A DNA stretch of 64,000 nucleotides, taken from assembly GCF_013344685.1 (NCBI RefSeq), contig NZ_CP050137.1, positions 1,678,001 to 1,742,000 of the forward strand, given 5' to 3'. Under the pieces are notes generated by a model. That model saw nothing but the letters and a program-made list of their open reading frames with translations. It was not told the origin of the DNA and made no database searches. This document shows positions 52,891 through 61,382 of the stretch, in pieces. The stretch is from Sphingomonas sp. CL5.1. GTDB lineage: Bacteria > Pseudomonadota > Alphaproteobacteria > Sphingomonadales > Sphingomonadaceae. Position numbers and translations under genes: made by a program. Positions within the stretch are counted from its first letter, which is position 1, and each line of letters starts with the position of its first letter.

Positions 52891-53721
52891 TCATGTGAAA
52901 TCGGCGAACCGCCCGAGCGCGATGCTGTTGCGCGCAATCGCGGCTTGCGCAAGCGCGTCGGTGAGCGCCGCCAGTTCGCCCGGATAATCGTAGCCGGGGG
53001 CGCCGCCGGGCCAGGGGGCGGTCGCTGGATGGGTGTAAAGCTCGGACAGCCCGTCGGGCAGGCGATCGAGCAGGCTGCGCACCCGCCCGGCGGTCATCGC
53101 GCCGGACCAGGCGAGGCCGAACACCTGATCGGGCACGACCATCCCCGCGCGCCGCATCCGGCGGCGGACCAGCTTCGCCCATGCCGTCTCGATGCGCGGC
53201 CCGGTCCGCGTGCCGTCGATCGCGTGGAGCGGGGCGGCTGGTTCCACCGGCGCGCGCACCGCCTTCATGCCGTACTGGCGCCCGACCGCGAGGATCGTCC
53301 CGGCGATCGTCGGGTGGAGGTGGAAATGCTTGTGCGCGTTGACGTGATCGAGCGGCAGGCCGGTCGCGGCGAAGGCGGCGAACTGCGCCTCGATCTCCGC
53401 GCGGAGCTGCCGGCGCGCGGCGGGGGCGGCGAAGATCGTCAGCCCCGCGCGCGCCATGTCGGTGCGGAACATGCCGGCGGCGTCGACCAATGCCGGAAGC
53501 CGCTCCGGCGGCAGGACGGGACGACCCTCGACCAATACGACATGCAGGCCGACCCCAAGCGTCGATAGCCGCCGCGCGCGCTCCACCGCATCGGCGGCGG
53601 CGTCGCCCGCGACCATCAGGCTGGCGGCGGTGAGGATGCCGCCGCGATGCGCCTGCTCGACCGCGTCGTTGACTTCCGGCGAGGCGCCGAAATCGTCGGC
53701 GGTGACGATCAGGCGGCGCAA
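52891..53721 (-). CDS. hpnK: Hopanoid biosynthesis deacetylase HpnK (ChbG/YdjC family)
   Basis: HpnK is thought to deacetylate the N-acetylglucosamine attached to bacteriohopanetetrol by HpnI, giving the glucosamine precursor of the cyclitol ether. The 276-residue protein has the YdjC-type metal site: TADDFGAS (D9, D10), with the histidines of NAHKHFHLHP further on. The start is TTG at 53721; the frame opens at the conserved RRLIVTADDFG, so no other start fits. It lies 5 bp downstream of hpnJ on the same strand. Confidence 0.9.
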   Translation of the reverse strand: MRRLIVTADDFGASPEVNDAVEQAHRGGILTAASLMVAGDAAADAVERARRLSTLGVGLHVVLVEGRPVLPPERLPALVDAAGMFRTDMARAGLTIFAAPAARRQLRAEIEAQFAAFAATGLPLDHVNAHKHFHLHPTIAGTILAVGRQYGMKAVRAPVEPAAPLHAIDGTRTGPRIETAWAKLVRRRMRRAGMVVPDQVFGLAWSGAMTAGRVRSLLDRLPDGLSELYTHPATAPWPGGAPGYDYPGELAALTDALAQAAIARNSIALGRFADFT

Positions 53722-53726
53722 GGCGG

Positions 53727-55172
53727 TCAGGCGGCTTCCTTGCGGCGTCGCAGGAAATCGAAGAACTCGACGCCCTCGCGCAGCCGGCGCTTCATCATGT
53801 CCCAGTCGCGCACCATCTCGCCCACGATCGAGCCGATCTTGCGCGGGCGGAAATAGAAGCGCTTGTAGAATTCCTCCACCTTGTCGAAGATCACCTTCGA
53901 CGACAGGTGCGGATAGCTCAGTTGCGCGATCTGGTTGCCGCCGTCGGTCAGCAGGTGGTCGCTGCCGTCGAACCAGCCATTCTCCACCGCCTGATTGTAG
54001 AGGAAGGTGCCGGGATAAGGCGCGGCCAGCGATACTTGGATGGTGTGTGGATTGATCTCGATCGCATAGCGGATCGTCTCCTCGATCGTCTCCAGCGTCT
54101 CGCCGGGGAGGCCGAGGATGAAGGTGCCGTGGATGACGATGCCAAGCTCGTGGCAGTCCTTGGTGAACTGCCGCGCGACATCGACGCGCAGGCCCTTCTT
54201 GATATTGTGCAATATCTGCTGGTTGCCGCTTTCGTAGCCGACCAGCAGCAGCCGCAGCCCATTCGCCTTGAGCACCTCCAGCGTCTTACGCGGGACGTTG
54301 GCCTTGGCGTTGCAGCTCCACGACACGGGGAAGCCGGGTTTGCCGAAGCCGAGTTCGCCCAGCGCCTTCGCCAGTTCCTCGACGCGATCGTGATTGTCGG
54401 TCAGCGTGTCGTCGTCGAAGAAGATCTCCCTGGTCTGGGGAAGCTCCTTCAGGATATATTGCACCTCCTCGATCACCTTGAGGATCGAGCGGAAGCGGTA
54501 GCGGTGGCCGGAGATGGTCTGCGGCCACAGGCAGAAGGTGCAGCGGCTCTTGCACCCGCGCCCGGTGTAGAAGCTGACGTAAGGATGGCGCAGGTAGCCG
54601 CCGAAATATTTCTCGATCGTCAGGTCGCGCTTGTACACCGGCGAGACCATCGGGAGGACGTCCATGTCCTCGATCATCGCGCGGTCCCGGTTGCGGACGA
54701 ACTCCCCGCCCGGCGCGCGCCAGGTGATGCCGTCCACCTCCGCCAGCGGCTTGCCTTCGGCGATCTCGACCAGCGTGAAGTCATATTCCTCGCGCGCGAC
54801 GAAATCGATCGCGGCGGAGGCGGCGAGGCTCTTGTCCGGCTCCACCGCCACCTTGGCGCCGACGAGGCCGATCAGCGCCCTGGGGTTGCGCGCGCGGATC
54901 AGCTCGGCGGTGCGCACGTCCTGGTTGAAACTGGGCGTCGAGGTGTGGAGGACGATCAGGTCCTTCCCGTCCACCTCATGCGCGATATCGTCCCAGCCCT
55001 GATCGTGGGCGGGGGCGTCGATCAGGCGCGAGCCTTCGATCATCGCGGCGGGCTGGGCAAGCCACGTCGGATACCAGAAGCTGCGCACCTCGCGCTTCAT
55101 CTGGTAGCGCGCGCCGGCGCCGCCGTCATAACCGTCGAACGAGGGGCCTTGCAGGAACAGGGTACGCATCAT
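53727..55172 (-). CDS. hpnJ: Hopanoid cyclitol-ether radical SAM enzyme HpnJ
   Basis: HpnJ catalyses the ring contraction that turns the glucosamine head group into a cyclitol ether. The 481-residue protein has an N-terminal cobalamin-type Rossmann-like domain (residues 1-165), then the radical SAM motif C207-x3-C211-x2-C214 in GRGCKSRCTFCLWP. The barrel follows with FFDDDTLTDNHDR and SWSCNAKANVP. The HpnJ-specific order, with hpnK behind and hpnI in front, supports the name. It starts at ATG 55172, overlapping the hpnI stop. [4Fe-4S] and SAM binding are expected from the motif. Confidence 0.92.
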   Translation of the reverse strand: MMRTLFLQGPSFDGYDGGAGARYQMKREVRSFWYPTWLAQPAAMIEGSRLIDAPAHDQGWDDIAHEVDGKDLIVLHTSTPSFNQDVRTAELIRARNPRALIGLVGAKVAVEPDKSLAASAAIDFVAREEYDFTLVEIAEGKPLAEVDGITWRAPGGEFVRNRDRAMIEDMDVLPMVSPVYKRDLTIEKYFGGYLRHPYVSFYTGRGCKSRCTFCLWPQTISGHRYRFRSILKVIEEVQYILKELPQTREIFFDDDTLTDNHDRVEELAKALGELGFGKPGFPVSWSCNAKANVPRKTLEVLKANGLRLLLVGYESGNQQILHNIKKGLRVDVARQFTKDCHELGIVIHGTFILGLPGETLETIEETIRYAIEINPHTIQVSLAAPYPGTFLYNQAVENGWFDGSDHLLTDGGNQIAQLSYPHLSSKVIFDKVEEFYKRFYFRPRKIGSIVGEMVRDWDMMKRRLREGVEFFDFLRRRKEAA

Positions 55173-56323
55173 GTACGGAGATTCTCCGGTTCGGCCGAGA
55201 TCTGGCCGTCTTGCTCCATTCTAAGCCTTGCGCCGCGCCAATCAACCGATCGCGCGGTGAGGCTGGCGAGGAAAACCGCGAAGGTCAGGCAATCGCGGAA
55301 GGGGAAGGTCCATAAAGGCGCGGTCCGTCGCCCCGCGCGCGCGTCGGCGGTCAGCACGGCGGCGAGCCGCGCCAGTAGCGCGAATCCGGCCAGCGCCAGC
55401 GCAAGCAAGGGGTGGAACGGCGTGGCCAGCAGCGCCAGCGGCAGCGGCATGGCGATCACCCCCATCACATGCGCGAACGGCACCAGATCGCGCACCGTCG
55501 CGCCCCAGCGCACCTCGTGCCGCCACAAGTCGCCGAAATCGCGCTCGATCGAGGCATGGGTGACGAGCAGCGGCGGCATCGCGACGGTCAGCCCGCGCGC
55601 GGCGATCGCCTGCCCGATGGCGTAATCGTCGGCCAGCACGTCGGCGAAGGCGTCGAACCCGCCGATCGCCGCCAGTGTCCCGCGCCGCATTGCGATGGTC
55701 GAGCCCATGCACGGCCGCGCGAGGCCGCGCGCGACGCCGAACACCGCGCCCGGCAGGAATTGCCATGTCAGCCCGGCGGCGGCGAGGCGAGACCAGAAGC
55801 CGGCGTCCCCACGCCCGGCATAGGCGAGCGTCACCGCGCCAACGCCCGGCCGGTCGAGCGCGGCGAGCACGCCCGCGAGATAATCGGGCGCCGCCGCCAT
55901 GTCGCTGTCGCTCAGCACGACCACATCATGCGCGATATGCGGCGCGAGGTTGATGAGGTTGGCGACCTTGCCGTTCGCGCCGTGCGGCGTGGGGTCGACG
56001 ATCACGTCGATCCGCGCCTGCGGGAAACGTGCCTTCAACGCCTCGACCGCGGCCAATGCCGGATCGTCGGCGCGCTGGACGCCGCAGAGGAGCTGGACCG
56101 GGCCGTCATGTTCCTGTTCGAGGAAGGTCGCGAGATTGTCCGCCAGCCGTGGTTCGGCGCCGTGCAGCGGCTTGAGGATCGTCACGCCGTCCGACCGTCG
56201 CGCGGTTCGGTTGGCGCTCGCAAGGAACCCGCGCAGCGTGATCGCCGACGCGATCGTGTAGAGCGATCCGATCAGCGCAAGGGCGAGAAGCATCCAGCCG
56301 ATCGCGGGCAATAAGGCGGCCAT
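55169..56323 (-). CDS. hpnI: Hopanoid glycosyltransferase HpnI (GT2 family)
   Basis: HpnI adds N-acetylglucosamine to bacteriohopanetetrol, the first head-group step. The 384-residue protein has an N-terminal membrane helix (IGWMLLALALIGSLYTIASA), then the GT2 domain with VTILKPLHG, VVLSDSDMAAAPDYLAG (the DxD-type motif) and GSTIAMRRGTLAAIGGF, and C-terminal membrane helices. The ATG at 56323 was chosen because the protein-like sequence begins there. It is the first gene of the minus-strand hopanoid arm, divergent from hpnA with only 44 bp between. Confidence 0.9.
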   Translation of the reverse strand: MAALLPAIGWMLLALALIGSLYTIASAITLRGFLASANRTARRSDGVTILKPLHGAEPRLADNLATFLEQEHDGPVQLLCGVQRADDPALAAVEALKARFPQARIDVIVDPTPHGANGKVANLINLAPHIAHDVVVLSDSDMAAAPDYLAGVLAALDRPGVGAVTLAYAGRGDAGFWSRLAAAGLTWQFLPGAVFGVARGLARPCMGSTIAMRRGTLAAIGGFDAFADVLADDYAIGQAIAARGLTVAMPPLLVTHASIERDFGDLWRHEVRWGATVRDLVPFAHVMGVIAMPLPLALLATPFHPLLALALAGFALLARLAAVLTADARAGRRTAPLWTFPFRDCLTFAVFLASLTARSVDWRGARLRMEQDGQISAEPENLRT

Positions 56324-56367
56324 GCGTCCCCCTATCCGGCTCCGGCGGCGCTGTGTAGAGCGAAGGC

Positions 56368-57363
56368 GTGGCACCACCGCTCACCCTCGTCACCGGCGTA
56401 TCGGGCTTCGTCGGATCGGCGGTCGCGCATGCGCTCGCGGCGCGCGGCGCGCCCGTGCGCGGGCTGGTCCGCGCGTCCAGCCCGCGCGGGAACCTCGCGG
56501 ATTTTCCGGGCGAGCTGGTCGAGGGCGACCTGCGCGACGGCGATGCGGTGGCGCGGGCGATGCAAGGGGTGGGGCATTTGTTCCACGTCGCCGCCGACTA
56601 TCGGCTCTGGGCGCCTGACCCGGACGAGATCGTCCGCAACAACGCCGCGATGACCCGTGTGGTGATGGAAGCGGCGCTCGCCGCCGGGGTCGAGCGGCTG
56701 GTCTATACCTCCAGCGTCGCCACCCTCAGGCCGCGCGACGACCGGCCCGCCGACGAACGCGACGCCGCCACGCCGGATCAGGCGGTCGGTGCATACAAGC
56801 GCAGCAAGGTGATCGCCGAGCGGCTGGTCGAGGAAATGGTCGCGGCGCGCGGCCTGCCCGCCGTGATCGTCCAGCCTTCCACCCCGATCGGACCGCGCGA
56901 CGTGAAGCCGACGCCGACCGGGCGGATCGTGGTCGAGGCGGCGAACGGGCGGATGCCGGCCTATGTCGATGCGGGGCTGAACCTTGTCCATGTCGACGAT
57001 GTGGCGGCGGGGCATCTGCTCGCGCTGGACAAGGGGCGGATCGGCGAACGCTATATCCTCGGCGGGCAGGACGTGATGCTGGGCGACATGCTCGCCCGCA
57101 TCGCAGCGATCGTCGGACGCAGGCCGCCAGCGGTCAGTATCCCGCGCGCGCCGCTCTTTCCGCTGGCATGGGCCAATGAGCGGCTGGCGCGCATCACCGG
57201 GCGGGAGCCGTTCCTGACGCTCGATTCTCTCAGGATGGCGAAACACCGGATGTTCTTCAGCTCGGCCAAGGCGGAGGCGGAACTGGGCTATCGCGCGCGG
57301 CCGCATGGTGAGGCGCTGGCCGATGCGATCGGCTGGTTCCGCGAGGCGGGGATGATCCGGTGA
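56368..57363 (+). CDS. hpnA: Hopanoid-associated sugar epimerase HpnA
   Basis: This NAD-dependent epimerase/dehydratase-fold protein (331 residues) is linked to hopanoid clusters. The Rossmann motif is VTGVSGFVGSAVAHALA near the N-terminus. The catalytic threonine/serine is in YTSSVATL and the Tyr-Lys pair in AYKRSK; VQPSTPIGPRD and NLVHVDDVAAGH are further signatures. The start is GTG at 56368. Its exact reaction in hopanoid biology is not established. The stop overlaps hpnB as GTGA. It opens the plus-strand arm. Confidence 0.9.
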   Translation: MAPPLTLVTGVSGFVGSAVAHALAARGAPVRGLVRASSPRGNLADFPGELVEGDLRDGDAVARAMQGVGHLFHVAADYRLWAPDPDEIVRNNAAMTRVVMEAALAAGVERLVYTSSVATLRPRDDRPADERDAATPDQAVGAYKRSKVIAERLVEEMVAARGLPAVIVQPSTPIGPRDVKPTPTGRIVVEAANGRMPAYVDAGLNLVHVDDVAAGHLLALDKGRIGERYILGGQDVMLGDMLARIAAIVGRRPPAVSIPRAPLFPLAWANERLARITGREPFLTLDSLRMAKHRMFFSSAKAEAELGYRARPHGEALADAIGWFREAGMIR

Positions 57364-58478
57364 TCGCCGCGCTGGCGCTCGCGGTCTGGCTGGTGCTGGT
57401 CTTCGCCCGGCACGGTTTCTGGCTGACGCGCGAGCGCGACACCCGCGACCTGCCGCCGGAGCCGGCGCATTGGCCGGCGGTGGTCGCGGTGGTGCCGGCG
57501 CGCGACGAGGCGGCGGTGATCGCGGAGTCGATCGCCAGCCTGATCGCGCAGGACTATCCAGGCCCCTTCCGAGTCATCCTGGTGGACGATTCCTCCGGCG
57601 ACGGCACCGGCGACATCGCGCGTCGGTTGGGCGCGGCGCGGCTGGAGGTGCTGACCGGCCTGCCGCTCGCGGCCGGCTGGACCGGCAAATTGTGGGCGGT
57701 GCGGCAGGGCGTCGAGCATGCCGGTGACGCACCGACCTATCTTTGGCTGACCGACGCCGATATCGCCCATGCGCCCGATACGCTGCGCATGCTGGTCGCC
57801 CGCGCGGAGGCTGGCAGCCTCGCGCTCGTCAGCCTGATGGCGAAGCTGCGCTGCGAGACGCTGGCGGAGCGGATGCTGATCCCCGCCTTCGTCTTCTTCT
57901 TCCAGATGCTCTATCCGTTCGGGCTGGTGAACCGCCCCACGGGCCTTGGCGGCGCGGCCGGTGGTTGCATGCTGGTGCGGCGCACCGCGCTTGAGGCGGC
58001 GGGCGGGATCGCCGCGATTCGTGACGCGCTGATCGACGATTGCACGCTCGGCGCGTTGCTCAAGCGGCAGGGACGCATCTGGATCGGCCTCACCGACCGA
58101 TCGCGCAGCATCCGGCATTATGACACCTTCGGCTCGGTCGCGGCGATGATCTCCCGCTCGGCCTATGCGCAGCTCCGTTATTCGCCGTGGCTGCTGGCGG
58201 GGACCATGCTGGGGCTGGCTTTGATGTATCTCGTCCCGCCGATCGCGGCGATCTTCGCGAGCGGCTTCACCCGTCTCGCCGGGCTGGCGGCATGGGCGCT
58301 AATGGCGATCGTCTTCCAGCCGATGCTGGCCTTCTATCGCCGCTCGCCCTTGTGGGGCGTGGCGCTGCCGGCGATCGCGGCTTTCTACGCCGCTTGCACC
58401 TTGCTATCGGCGTGGCAGCACGTGCGGGGACGGGGCGGCATGTGGAAGGGCAGGGCACAGGCGGCGGCGGGCGGATGA
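57360..58478 (+). CDS. hpnB: Hopanoid-associated glycosyltransferase HpnB
   Basis: This 372-residue GT2-type glycosyltransferase has an N-terminal membrane helix and C-terminal membrane spans. It has VVAVVPARDEAAVIAESI, ILVDDSSGDGTGDIARR, and WLTDADIAHAPDTL with the DxD. C-terminal helices run around YLVPPIAAIFASGF and ALPAIAAFYAACTLLS. The start is GTG 57360, overlapping the hpnA stop. It is the second gene of the plus-strand arm. Its acceptor in hopanoid synthesis is unproven; involvement is by consistent clustering. Confidence 0.9.
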   Translation: MIAALALAVWLVLVFARHGFWLTRERDTRDLPPEPAHWPAVVAVVPARDEAAVIAESIASLIAQDYPGPFRVILVDDSSGDGTGDIARRLGAARLEVLTGLPLAAGWTGKLWAVRQGVEHAGDAPTYLWLTDADIAHAPDTLRMLVARAEAGSLALVSLMAKLRCETLAERMLIPAFVFFFQMLYPFGLVNRPTGLGGAAGGCMLVRRTALEAAGGIAAIRDALIDDCTLGALLKRQGRIWIGLTDRSRSIRHYDTFGSVAAMISRSAYAQLRYSPWLLAGTMLGLALMYLVPPIAAIFASGFTRLAGLAAWALMAIVFQPMLAFYRRSPLWGVALPAIAAFYAACTLLSAWQHVRGRGGMWKGRAQAAAGG

Positions 58479-59299
58479 CGAAGGCAGCCGATCTCGTGTC
58501 GGGCAAGGGCCATACCGACGAGAATTTCCCGGTGGCGAGCTTCCTGCTGCGCCCTGAGGCGCGCGCGCCGGTGATGGCCTTCTACCGCTTCGCCCGCGCG
58601 GCCGACGATATTGCCGACAATGCCGATGCGTCGCAGCGGACGCGGCTCGACCTGCTCGCGGAGATGCGTGCCGGGCTGGACGGGGAGGGCGCGCCCGAGG
58701 CGATAGCGCTGCGCGAGGCGATGGCGGCGCGCGGGATCGACCCGGTCCATGCGCACGAACTGCTCGACGCCTTCGTCCGCGACGTGACGGAGACACGCTG
58801 CCGCGACTGGGACGACCTGATCGGCTATTGCCGGCTCTCCGCGATGCCGGTCGGCCGCTACGTGCTCGACGTGCATGGCGAGAGCCGCGACCTGTGGCCG
58901 GCCAATGACGCCTTGTGCGCCGCGTTGCAGGTCATCAACCACCTCCAGGATTGCGGCAAGGATTACCGGGCGCTCGGCCGCGTCTATATCCCGCTCGATA
59001 CCGGCGTGGATATCGAGGACTTGCGCCGCGACCGTGCGACGCCCGCGTTGCGCGCGATCCTCACCGCGCTGGTCGGGCGGACGCGCGGGTTGCTCGCGCG
59101 ATCGGCCGGCTTCGCGGCGGCGATCCGCGATCGGCGGCTGGCGGCGGAGGTCGCGGTGATTCAGCGGCTCGCCGAGAGCCTGTGCGACCGGCTCGAGACG
59201 CGCGATCCGCTGAGCGAGCGTGTCCACCACGGCAAGGTCGAGGCGGCGTGGCTCGCGCTCGGCGCGGCGGTGCCGACGCTGCTGAGGCGCGCGGCATGA
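58475..59299 (+). CDS. hpnC: Squalene synthase HpnC
   Basis: HpnC, with HpnD and HpnE, makes squalene from farnesyl diphosphate; HpnC converts presqualene diphosphate to hydroxysqualene. The 274-residue protein has the first aspartate-rich motif in RAADDIADNAD (D44, D45) and the second in LQDCGKDY. The start overlaps the hpnB stop as ATGA. GRVYIPLD and AMPVGRYVLD segments match the squalene/phytoene synthase family. All residues expected for Mg and diphosphate binding are present. Confidence 0.93.
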   Translation: MTKAADLVSGKGHTDENFPVASFLLRPEARAPVMAFYRFARAADDIADNADASQRTRLDLLAEMRAGLDGEGAPEAIALREAMAARGIDPVHAHELLDAFVRDVTETRCRDWDDLIGYCRLSAMPVGRYVLDVHGESRDLWPANDALCAALQVINHLQDCGKDYRALGRVYIPLDTGVDIEDLRRDRATPALRAILTALVGRTRGLLARSAGFAAAIRDRRLAAEVAVIQRLAESLCDRLETRDPLSERVHHGKVEAAWLALGAAVPTLLRRAA

Positions 59300-60120
59300 G
59301 CGACGCGCCCGCCACCACCGCCTCGCGCAGTTCCTTCTACGCTGGGATGCGCGTGCTGCCCAAGGCGCAGCGTGAGGCGATGTTCGCGATCTACGGCTTC
59401 TGCCGCGCGGTGGATGACATCGCCGACGACCAGCAGGGCGACCGCGCGACCCGCGCCGCCGCGCTGGAACAATGGCGGCGCGATCTCGATGCGCTCTACG
59501 CCGGGCGCGATCCGGGGCAGGCGGCGATGGTGGCGGAGGCGGTGCGGCGCTTCGCGCTCGACCGCGCCGATTTCGACGCGGTGATCGACGGCATGGCGAT
59601 GGATGTCGCGCGCGATATCCGCTGGCCCGGGATGGCGGAGCTGGACGTTTATTGCGACCGCGTCGCCTCGGCGGTCGGGCGGCTGTCGGTCCGCGTGTTC
59701 GGGATGCCGCGCGCGGAGGGCATCGAGCTTGCGCATCATCTCGGCCGCGCGCTCCAGCTCACCAACATCCTGCGCGACGTGGACGAGGATGCGACGATCG
59801 GCCGCGTCTATCTTCCCGCCGAGGCGCTGGCGGACGCGGGCGTCGCGCTCACCACGCCGGCGGAGGTGGCGGCCGATCCGCGCCTTGATCGGGCGGTGCG
59901 GCCGCTGGTGGCGCTGGCGCACGATCATTATCGCGCCGCCGACGCGATCCTTGCCGCCCGGCCGCCCGGCCATCTGCTCGCGCCCCGGCTGATGGAGGCG
60001 GTCTATTCGAAGCTGCTGCGGCGGATGGAGGCGCGCGGCTGGGCGCCGCCACGCGCGCCAGTGAAGGTGAGCAAGCCCGCGCTGCTGTGGACGCTCGCGC
60101 GGCTGCTGGTGACGCGTTGA
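59296..60120 (+). CDS. hpnD: Presqualene diphosphate synthase HpnD
   Basis: HpnD condenses two farnesyl diphosphates to presqualene diphosphate, the first dedicated step. The 274-residue protein has RAVDDIADDQ (D40, D41) and the second motif NILRDVDEDA near residues 156-165. FYAGMRVLPKAQREAMFAIY is the family N-terminus. It overlaps hpnC by 4 bp (ATGA), so production of the two synthases is coupled. The pattern separates it from HpnC by the canonical DxxxD in the second motif. Confidence 0.93.
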   Translation: MSDAPATTASRSSFYAGMRVLPKAQREAMFAIYGFCRAVDDIADDQQGDRATRAAALEQWRRDLDALYAGRDPGQAAMVAEAVRRFALDRADFDAVIDGMAMDVARDIRWPGMAELDVYCDRVASAVGRLSVRVFGMPRAEGIELAHHLGRALQLTNILRDVDEDATIGRVYLPAEALADAGVALTTPAEVAADPRLDRAVRPLVALAHDHYRAADAILAARPPGHLLAPRLMEAVYSKLLRRMEARGWAPPRAPVKVSKPALLWTLARLLVTR

Positions 60121-61373
60121 GCTTCGCGCGGGCGACGATTGTCGGCGCTGGCCTGGCGGGGCTGTCGGCGGCCGTGCGACTGGTAGCGGCGGGAGTGGCG
60201 GTGCGCATCGCCGATGCGGCGGCGCAGGCGGGCGGGCGGTGCCGTTCGTATCGCGATCCGCAGCTCGGGCTGGTTATCGACAACGGCAATCACCTCGTGC
60301 TGGCCGGTAACAGGTCGGTTGAGCGGTTCCGCGCGACGATTGGCGCAACGACGCCGCTTACCGGGCCGGATCACGCCGATTTCGCCTTCGTCGATCTCGC
60401 CGATGGTGCGCGCTGGACGATCCGCATCAACGACGGCCGCTTGCCGTGGTGGGTCTTGGCGGAGGGCAGGCGCGTCCCCGGCTCAAGCTTGAGGGATTAT
60501 CTGCCGCTGGCGAAGCTGCTGGGTGGCGGACCATCCGATAGCGTCGGAGAGCGGATCGATGCGGCGGGTCCGGTATGGGACAGGCTGCTTGAGCCGGTGC
60601 TGCTCGCGGTGCTCAACACGCCGCCGGAGAAGGGTTCCGCGCGGCTGACCGCCGGAGTGCTGCGCGAATCGCTGCTGCGTGGCGGCAAGGCGAGCTTGCC
60701 GCGCATCGCCGAGCCGACGCTCGCCGCCGCCTTCATCGATCCGGCGCTGGCGTGGCTCGCCGCGCGCGACGCGCCGGTGGCGCTCGGCAAGCGCCTCCGC
60801 GCGATCGCGACCGAGGGCGATCGGGTGACCGCGCTCGACTGGGGGAGCGGGGCGGAACCGGTGGCGGCGGATGAGGCGGTGATCCTCGCGGTCCCGCCGT
60901 GGGTGGCGAGCGCGCTGCTCCCCGAAATCTCAGCGCCGGATGCCTTTCATGCCATAGTCAATGCGCATTTCGCCGTCCGGCCACCATCGACCGCGCCGCA
61001 GATGCTCGGCGTGATCGGCGGCGCGGCGCAATGGCTGTTCGCCTTTTCCGACCGCATCTCCGTCACCGTCAGCCACGCTGACGCGCTGGTCGATCAAGAC
61101 CGGGAGGAACTCGCGCGGCTGTTCTGGGACGATATCCGGCGCGCTTATGGCTTCGACGCGCCGCTCCCGCCGTGGCAGATCGTCAAGGAGAAGCGCGCGA
61201 CCTTCTCCGCGACGCCCGGGCAGGATGCGAAGCGCCCGCCGACCGCGACGCGCTGGCGCAACCTGTTCCTCGCCGGCGACTGGACGCGGACCGGCCTGCC
61301 CGCGACGATCGAGGGCGCGCTCCGTTCCGGCGAGACGGCGGCGGCCTTGGCGATCGGCGGTCGGACGCGATAG
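60117..61373 (+). CDS. hpnE: Hydroxysqualene dehydroxylase HpnE (FAD-dependent)
   Basis: HpnE reduces hydroxysqualene to squalene with FAD. The protein is about 418 residues from a TTG at 60117, whose TTGA overlaps the hpnD stop. The Rossmann motif GAGLAGLSAAVRL is near residue 10; then GGRCRSYRDP, IDNGNHL and the C-terminal NLFLAGDWTRTGLPATIEGALRSGETAA FAD-binding motif, typical of amine-oxidase-like desaturases. An alternative start at 60087 would overlap hpnD coding more deeply and adds no conserved residues. Confidence 0.92.
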   Translation: MSFARATIVGAGLAGLSAAVRLVAAGVAVRIADAAAQAGGRCRSYRDPQLGLVIDNGNHLVLAGNRSVERFRATIGATTPLTGPDHADFAFVDLADGARWTIRINDGRLPWWVLAEGRRVPGSSLRDYLPLAKLLGGGPSDSVGERIDAAGPVWDRLLEPVLLAVLNTPPEKGSARLTAGVLRESLLRGGKASLPRIAEPTLAAAFIDPALAWLAARDAPVALGKRLRAIATEGDRVTALDWGSGAEPVAADEAVILAVPPWVASALLPEISAPDAFHAIVNAHFAVRPPSTAPQMLGVIGGAAQWLFAFSDRISVTVSHADALVDQDREELARLFWDDIRRAYGFDAPLPPWQIVKEKRATFSATPGQDAKRPPTATRWRNLFLAGDWTRTGLPATIEGALRSGETAAALAIGGRTR

Positions 61374-61382
61374 GGGAGGGGC